DNA of 26,773 bases from a virus. Below the pieces are notes generated by a model. That model saw only the letters and a program-made list of their open reading frames with translations, was not told where the DNA came from and searched no databases. The first letter of the stretch is position 1, and each line of letters begins with the position of its first letter. This document shows, in pieces, positions 1-5,600 of the stretch. A program made the translations under genes and the position numbers. The stretch covers positions 1-26,773 of IMG/VR virus record IMGVR_UViG_3300021356_000137; one strand, given 5' to 3'.

Positions 1-129
1 CAGAGAAATGACGACTTGAGATGGAACTACTACAACGCACTTAATTGGGCAATAACAAAACCAGACACAGGGCCAGTGATTATTCGTCATTTCTCTGCTG
101 GTTTAAATAAGGATACACCAATCGTATGA
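1..129 (+). CDS. 3' end of an unrecognised gene (5' truncated)
   Basis: Frame 1 is open from the first base to a TGA at 127-129 and gives the last 42 residues of a protein, beginning QRNDDLRWNYYNALNW and ending NKDTPIV. The stop overlaps the next start codon in an ATGA arrangement, which is typical of translationally coupled phage genes and supports this reading frame. The fragment is rich in aromatic and polar residues and shows no membrane segment. I do not recognise the family, and too little remains to assign a role. The position just upstream of a fibre/baseplate block makes a structural or accessory protein plausible, but this is only context. Confidence 0.6.
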   Translation, partial: QRNDDLRWNYYNALNWAITKPDTGPVIIRHFSAGLNKDTPIV

Positions 130-833
130 CACAGTTAAACGACCAATATCTAAAGCACGTCGAAGTTAAGAACCCTGAGTTGCTTGCGATTCTGGACAAC
201 TACGCTGGACTACCTAAGATTCCTGGCTTTGCAGAGAACTGTCACTGCACATCCAAGGAACGTATGCGTCAGCGTAACTGGTACGTTGGACCAAAGTACA
301 TGCAAGAGATTGTAGATGAGGGAACGCAACACGAAGGTTTCCCAGATGAGATGGTAGGTTATAACTTTAAACTATCAGATCGCGCTCACCAGATGTTCGA
401 GTCCGATGCGGATCCAATCTTCAAGCGTGACATGACGCACATGTTGTCGGATCTAAACGACAAGATGATGAACTTCCTGTCAGTCAAGCACAATGCGCTT
501 GCAGCGGTATACCCGCCAGGCGGTTTCATTGCATGGCACAACAACGCTAACGCGCCAGGCTTTAACCTAATCTTCTCTTACTCAGAGAGTGGTTCAGGTT
601 GGTTCGACTACATCCATCCGGAAACTAAAGCAGTTATCCGTTGTCAAGACAAGCCAGGTCAGTGGACTTGTAAGGCAGCATACTTCGGACACTACGGAGA
701 ACAAGAAAAACTAATGTACCACGCTGCATCTTCAGAAGATGACTGGCGCGTAACAGTTTCTTACGTCTTCGACTGGTCTGAGACTTCGGAAGAATTCCGT
801 GAGATGGTCTTAGAAGACATCGCTTCAGAATAA
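126..833 (+). CDS. 2OG-Fe(II)-oxygenase-like protein (paralogue 1)
   Basis: A 235-aa protein with the double-stranded beta-helix core of the prolyl-4-hydroxylase-like 2-oxoglutarate/Fe(II) dioxygenases in its C-terminal half. The core reads YPPGGFIAWHNN (His138), then a distal His in YHAA (His199) and an Arg nine residues later (Arg208) in the place that usually binds the 2-oxoglutarate carboxylate. The canonical HxD is H-N-N here, so the aspartate is replaced by Asn140. The N-terminal 120 residues have no clear match. A second copy with the same motifs lies at 22884-23528. Such genes are common in marine T4-like phages next to structural genes, and their substrate is unknown. A TAAGGA at 108-113 is a rather distant ribosome site (12 bases). 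The family call is confident; catalytic activity is uncertain because of the Asn. Confidence 0.8.
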   Translation: MTQLNDQYLKHVEVKNPELLAILDNYAGLPKIPGFAENCHCTSKERMRQRNWYVGPKYMQEIVDEGTQHEGFPDEMVGYNFKLSDRAHQMFESDADPIFKRDMTHMLSDLNDKMMNFLSVKHNALAAVYPPGGFIAWHNNANAPGFNLIFSYSESGSGWFDYIHPETKAVIRCQDKPGQWTCKAAYFGHYGEQEKLMYHAASSEDDWRVTVSYVFDWSETSEEFREMVLEDIASE

Positions 834-848
834 AACAAAATATCACGC

Positions 849-894
849 ACCCTAAGTTGTATAAATAGTCACAGAACGTTTTACAACTTAGGGT
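849..894 (+). promoter_or_regulatory. 12-bp inverted repeat enclosing a late promoter and covering the next ribosome site
   Basis: ACCCTAAGTTGT at 849-860 is the exact reverse complement of ACAACTTAGGGT at 883-894, with a 22-base loop. The TATAAATA late promoter begins at the last base of the left arm. The right arm contains the only purine-rich ribosome-binding candidate (AGGG) before the ATG at 899. A transcript reading in from upstream carries both arms and can hide the site. A transcript started by the late promoter, near 873, lacks the left arm and leaves it open. T4 gene e and several other T4 late genes are known to be controlled this way; applying it here is inference. Confidence 0.75.
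860..867 (+). promoter_or_regulatory. T4-type late promoter (TATAAATA)
   Basis: This is an exact match to the -10 octamer recognised by the gp55 late sigma factor, in the gap between 833 and 899. The expected start is about six bases downstream, near 873, giving a leader of roughly 25 bases for the Ig-like gene. It lies inside the inverted repeat 849-894. Confidence 0.85.
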
Positions 895-898
895 CTTG

Positions 899-1255
899 AT
901 GACTATGGCGACTTACGAAGACTTCACAATTGATCAGGGTGCAGACCTAGCTCTACAGATAGAGTTAGTGAATCCGGACGGATCTAAGAAAGATCTTACT
1001 GGTTATACTGCCTATGCGAAGATGAAGAAGACGTATAGAAGTGAAGAGTCAGTTGACTTCACTGCCGTGATTCCCGACCCTGCACTCGAAGGGGTCGTCA
1101 CACTATCCCTTACTAATTTACAAACCGACGCTCTATCCACTCGTGGTAGATATGTCTATGATGTTGAAATTGCTTTCGTCGATCATGAAGGTCACACCAT
1201 TATAGAAAGAATACTAGAAGGCAAGATAAAAGTCAACCCTTCTGTCACGAGGTAA
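899..1255 (+). CDS. small Ig-like baseplate/fibre-associated virion protein
   Basis: A 118-aa protein. The pattern FTIDQGADLALQIEL, then NPDGSKKDLTGYTAYAKMK, then a beta-rich C-terminal half ending LEGKIKVNPSVTR, resembles the N-terminal Ig-like domains of phage upper-baseplate and fibre-accessory proteins (BppU-like). This is recognised by pattern, not by a search. The frame opens with TTG at 896, but ATG at 899 or 905 is the more likely start; I chose 899 because AGGG at 890-893 is five bases upstream. It is the first gene of the fibre block and is followed after four bases by the 292-aa fibre-like gene, so the two are probably co-expressed. Its exact place in the virion is unknown. Confidence 0.6.
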   Translation: MTMATYEDFTIDQGADLALQIELVNPDGSKKDLTGYTAYAKMKKTYRSEESVDFTAVIPDPALEGVVTLSLTNLQTDALSTRGRYVYDVEIAFVDHEGHTIIERILEGKIKVNPSVTR

Positions 1256-1259
1256 CGAC

Positions 1260-2138
1260 ATGCCAATAAGAAGAGTAGGTGGTATAACAGGCGTAGCATC
1301 CATAAGTGGTTTCGGTTCTGGAACCAAGGTCAAGCGCGTCACTGTTGGCAGACCTATCAGTAATGTCGTACAGAACATCGGTGCGAACATCAAGACGTTT
1401 GACGGTCTTGGTGATATTCCCAGTATTGAAGAGTTAAAACTGGGCGAGATCGGTATAAATACTCAGGACGGTAAACTCTATATCAAACGTGAGTATGATG
1501 GTGGGGTTCAAACCATTGTGGAGATTGGCGCAGTGGGAGACGGAAGTCTCGCCGCGACAACCACATTCAACGCATACATCTATACCTCTGACGGAACACT
1601 AGAGGTTATATCAGGTGCGGATGACAAGGGTAACGTATTACAGTACGACCCAGATCCAAACACCCCATCTCGAATCCAAGTATATTTGAACGGTGTCTTA
1701 CTCCATCAAGGAATAGACTACGTTGCAAATGATGGGAGCACTATCTCCCTAACCCACGTGGTTGACGACGAACAAGTAATCCAAGTTGCCGCGTATCACT
1801 CTACAGGCGTTTCTTTTGGAAACGACTTAATCCTAGATGATCATTTTGCCTTTATCGTAGGCACAAATGAAGAGACCCGATTCTATCATAACGGGACAGA
1901 CACTATCATTAAGCACTTAGGGTTTAACGATAGTCAGTTCAAAATTCAACATGAGAATGATGATAGATTAATCATGGACGATGCGGGAGTCCAACTCTTA
2001 GGTAACTACACACTGAACGGACAACCCGTTGCAAGCCAAACTGAAGTAGATGCACTGAATGCACGAATGGATTCTTTAGATTCCGATCTGCAAGATGTGA
2101 CTGAACTACTACAAGAATTACTTCAGTTTAGATCCTAA
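1260..2138 (+). CDS. fibre-like virion protein with C-terminal coiled coil
   Basis: A 292-aa protein built like a short phage fibre. After a Gly/Ser/Ile-rich N-terminus, residues about 55-75 carry IEELKLGEIGINTQDGKLYI, a motif seen at the start of many tail-fibre shafts. Residues about 135-175 hold a beta module with VYLNGVLLHQGIDY and a following DGSTISL, also frequent in fibres. The middle (GTDTIIKHLGFN, LIMDDAGVQL) resembles fibre shaft repeats. The last 35 residues (ALNARMDSLDSDLQDVTELL) form a short trimer-type coiled coil. It starts four bases after the Ig-like gene and ends before a new late promoter at 2169. An attachment or baseplate-decoration role is inference; the gene is clearly real. 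Confidence 0.65.
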   Translation: MPIRRVGGITGVASISGFGSGTKVKRVTVGRPISNVVQNIGANIKTFDGLGDIPSIEELKLGEIGINTQDGKLYIKREYDGGVQTIVEIGAVGDGSLAATTTFNAYIYTSDGTLEVISGADDKGNVLQYDPDPNTPSRIQVYLNGVLLHQGIDYVANDGSTISLTHVVDDEQVIQVAAYHSTGVSFGNDLILDDHFAFIVGTNEETRFYHNGTDTIIKHLGFNDSQFKIQHENDDRLIMDDAGVQLLGNYTLNGQPVASQTEVDALNARMDSLDSDLQDVTELLQELLQFRS

Positions 2139-2150
2139 AAATAACTAACA

Positions 2151-2192
2151 GGTTAAACTCGTTTTTAGTATAAATAAAGACGTATATTAACC
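2151..2192 (+). repeat. weak inverted repeat flanking a late promoter
   Basis: GGTTAA at 2151-2156 pairs with TTAACC at 2187-2192. Beyond a two-base bulge, ACAG (2147-2150 region) can pair with CTGT (2195-2198). The TATAAATA at 2169 lies in the loop, as in the stronger structure at 849-894, but here the arms do not cover a ribosome site. It may be chance. Confidence 0.3.
2169..2176 (+). promoter_or_regulatory. T4-type late promoter (TATAAATA)
   Basis: An exact late-promoter octamer in the 73-base gap between 2138 and 2212. Transcription should begin near 2182. It is the nearest visible promoter for the 119-aa gene and the two long coiled-coil genes up to the terminator at 10610. Confidence 0.85.
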
Positions 2193-2211
2193 ATCTGTAG
2201 TACTCCAAGAT

Positions 2212-2571
2212 ATGATCAATAATAAGTCCTTTAACAGGGTGCTTGCCGAAAGTCTGTTCAATCTGGCTAAAAAGAAGCAAGACGAAGTTACTGCTACTCC
2301 AGGCCAGGAAACTCAGTTATTCGAACTTATCGAAGGTACCTCATCATCAACTAATGACCGCACTGTGATCCCTGAATCACAAGCGTTCATTGCCCCAGGC
2401 GATACAGCCATATTCACATTGAACGGGACACCGGCACGTGATGACTTAATTGATGTATGGGTCAATGATGTACTTCAACATCCTGAAGAAGTATATGAAA
2501 CCATCGGAGATACTATTCAATTTTTTGAGATCCCACCGCAAGGTACGGACATCTACATAAAATTTCGTTAG
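2212..2571 (+). CDS. small virion protein of unknown function, fibre-type beta module
   Basis: A 119-aa protein. The first 25 residues (NKSFNRVLAESLFNLAKKKQ) look helical. The second half (AIFTLNGTPARDDLIDVWVN, then FFEIPPQGTDIYIKF) has the same layout as the beta module near the C-terminus of the giant fibre encoded next: a G-x-T/F strand, a V-N/G-x-V-L/I-Q turn, then a P-x-G-T strand. I do not recognise a named family. It is the first gene after a late promoter and stands 50 bases upstream of the giant fibre, so an adaptor or capping role for that fibre is possible but unproven. No strong ribosome site is seen before the ATG. Confidence 0.5.
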   Translation: MINNKSFNRVLAESLFNLAKKKQDEVTATPGQETQLFELIEGTSSSTNDRTVIPESQAFIAPGDTAIFTLNGTPARDDLIDVWVNDVLQHPEEVYETIGDTIQFFEIPPQGTDIYIKFR

Positions 2572-2577
2572 TATATT

Positions 2578-2591
2578 ATTAAACGTTTAAT
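2578..2591. repeat. 14-bp perfect palindrome
   Basis: ATTAAACGTTTAAT is its own reverse complement and lies in the short gap between the 119-aa gene and the giant fibre gene. With no loop it is a better DNA operator than an RNA hairpin, but no binding protein is apparent and AT-rich palindromes of this size can arise by chance. Confidence 0.35.
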
Positions 2592-2621
2592 TCCAACACT
2601 AACCAACTAGGAGATAACCTA

Positions 2622-5600
2622 ATGGCATTTAGGCAGATTAAATCCCCTGCATTAGCGGACAAGGCGGTAATCAATACCAAACTTGACGAAAGTGCGGTAC
2701 AGGGACAATCAACCCTTCAAGGTATGGTAAATCCTTCTGACTGCTTTACTCTTCTTTACGATGTGGGTTCTGACTCACTAAAGAAGATTGGTGCAGACCA
2801 GTTCTTCGCTTCGTTCAGCACGTCTGACCTAGCGGAAGGTTCTAACCTATACTATACCGCTGATCGTGCTAATGCTGATGTTGCTGCTCAAATCGACGCA
2901 GACGTTCTAGTAGAAACACAACGCGCACAAGCTGCCGAAACACTACTACAGAACAATATCGACGCAGAAGCAAGTGCTCGTGCTCAAGCAGACGTTACCC
3001 TACAGGCTAACATCACTGCGGAAGAGACACGCGCAAAGGCACGTGAAGATTCAATCGAAGCTGCATACATTGCGGCTGACGCTGCACTACAACAGCAGAT
3101 CAGTAACTTCATCAACAACGTAGACAGCGATTCACTAGACTCTCTAGCAGAAATCGTAGAAGCATTCCAGAACGCGGACGACGCACTATCTGCTTCTATC
3201 ATCGCAAACTCTACTGCAATCACAAACGAAGTTAACCGTGCTGTTGCAAAAGAAACAGAAATCAACGACCGTGTTACTGTCGAAATCTCTCGCGCACAAT
3301 CAGCAGAAACTTCACTTGCTGGTCTAATCGGTGCAGAAGAGACTGCACGTATCGCTGGCGACAACGCACTATCTGCACGACTAGACACAGAAGAGACTAA
3401 GTCTACTTCTCTACAGTCTCAGATCACTGCTGAAGTCAACCGCGCTACTGGCGAAGAGTCACGCATCGAAGGTCGTCTTGACGGCGAGATCTCTCGTGCA
3501 ACTAGTGCAGAAGCTGCAAACGCACAAAACATCCAAGATGAGATCGTTGCACGTGCAGTTGCTGACAACCAAGTTCGTACTGATCTAGGCGCAGACATCG
3601 ACGCGGCAGAAGCTGCGGCGAAGGCACACGCTGAATCGCAAGACGCGACAATGATCGGTGATGAGACTGTTGACGGTACTACAGGCAACACAATCACAGA
3701 TCGTATTGCAACTGCAAAAGCAGAAGCAATCACTGAATCAAGCAACTCAGTTGCAATCGAGAACGCTGCACGTATCGCAGGCGACTCTGATCTAAACGCT
3801 CGCGTTGATCAAGAAATCGCTGATCGTCTTGCTGGTGACGCTGCTAACTCAGCAGAAGTCGCGGCAGAAAAAGCACGTGCGGAAGGTGTCGAAGCAGGTC
3901 TACAAACTCAGGTAGACTTCATCACTTCTAACACTGATCCAGCGGCACTAGACTCACTAACAGAAATCGTTGGTGCGTTCCAGTCTGCGGACTCAGATAT
4001 GTCCGCTCTAATCGCATCTAACACTACTGCGATCTCGAACGAAGCATCAACTCGTGCATCTGCTGATACTACTCTACAGGGTAACATCGACGCAGAAGCA
4101 TCAACGCGTTCAACTGCGGATGCGGGTCTACAGTCTCAGATCGACCAGATCAATGTTGACATCAACATCTCAACACAAGACGTACTAGATCAAGCGAAGG
4201 CATACACGGATCAAGAAGCTGATTCGCACATGGCGGAAGCTAAGCAACACGCTGACGCACAAGACACTGCACTAATTGGTGACGCATCTGTAAACGGTAC
4301 TGGTGGAAACACAATCACTGACCGTATCGCAACTGCGAAGCAACAGGCAGTATCACACGCAAACGCAATCGTATCTACAGAAGAAGCTGCTCGTATCGCT
4401 GCTGACACCGCACTATCTCTACGTACAACAGTACTAGAAGGTGAGATGGACGCTGTTGAGACTCTATCTTCTCAGAACGAAACAGACCTACGTGCAGAAG
4501 AAGTTGCACGTGCATCTGGTGACTCAGACCTACAAGCACAGGTCGACGCACTAAACTCCAACACTACAATCGAAGTTGATGATCTACAAGCACAGATCAC
4601 TGCGGAAGTTACTCGCGCATCTGCTGCGGAAGCAACAAACGCGGCATCTGTCGTTACAGAACGTCAACGTGCAGAAGGTGTTGAAGCAGGTCTACGCGCT
4701 GACGTAAACACAAACATTGGCAACATCTCTACAAACGCAGGAAACATCACGATCGAGCAAGCTGCACGTATCGCTGGTGATGCGGCACTATCGACTCGCG
4801 TTGATAACCTAGAAGAAGGTTTCACAAACGTTGACTCTGATCTACAAGCTCAGATCTTCGCAGAAGTCGCCCGTGCATCTGGTGCAGAATCAGTACTAAC
4901 TGCAACTACAACTAGTCTACAATCGCAGATCACTGAAAACGATTCAGACATCCTTGCTCTACAGAACCTAGTAGGTAACGATGTTGACGATCTACAAGCT
5001 CAGTTAGATGCAGAGGTTTCTCGTGCAACTACAGCAGAAGGTGTTAACGCTGCTGCAATCGTCGCTGAGAAGAATCGTGCAGAAGGTGTTGAAGCAGGTC
5101 TACGTACAGACGTTGATTCTAACCAAGCACAAATCACTGCAAACGATTCAGACATCCTTGCACTTCAGATCCTACAGGCATCTGATCACAACGATAACCA
5201 AGCACAGATCACTGCTGAAGTTAACCGTGCGACTGCCGCAGAAGGCGTCCTACAGTCTAACATCGACGCAGAACAGGCACGTGCTGAAGGTATCGAAGCT
5301 GGTCTACGCACTGACGTAGATAGTGTACAGGCGCAGGTTACTGCAAACGACTCTGACATCCTTGCTCTACAAAATCTACAAGCAGGTGACGTTACAGACC
5401 TACAGAACCAGTTGGACGCAGAAATTGTTCGTGCTACTGGTGTTGAAACTGGTATCCGCACAGACCTAACAACTCTGGAAGGTCGTGTTGACTTTATCGT
5501 TTCTAACGAAGATGGCGCTGCACTAGATTCACTAACAGAAATCGTATCTGCATTCCAAGAAGCAGATTCAGATCTACAAGGTGTTATCGATGCTAACGGT

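Noticed and set aside
896-898. TTG as start of the Ig-like protein
   Set aside because: ATG codons at 899 and 905 are in frame and more likely; the TTG would only add one residue.
1454-1461. TATAAATA inside the 292-aa fibre-like gene
   Set aside because: It is an exact octamer but falls mid-gene in codons for Gly-Ile-Asn with no start or gene closely downstream; probably fortuitous, though unmapped transcription cannot be excluded.
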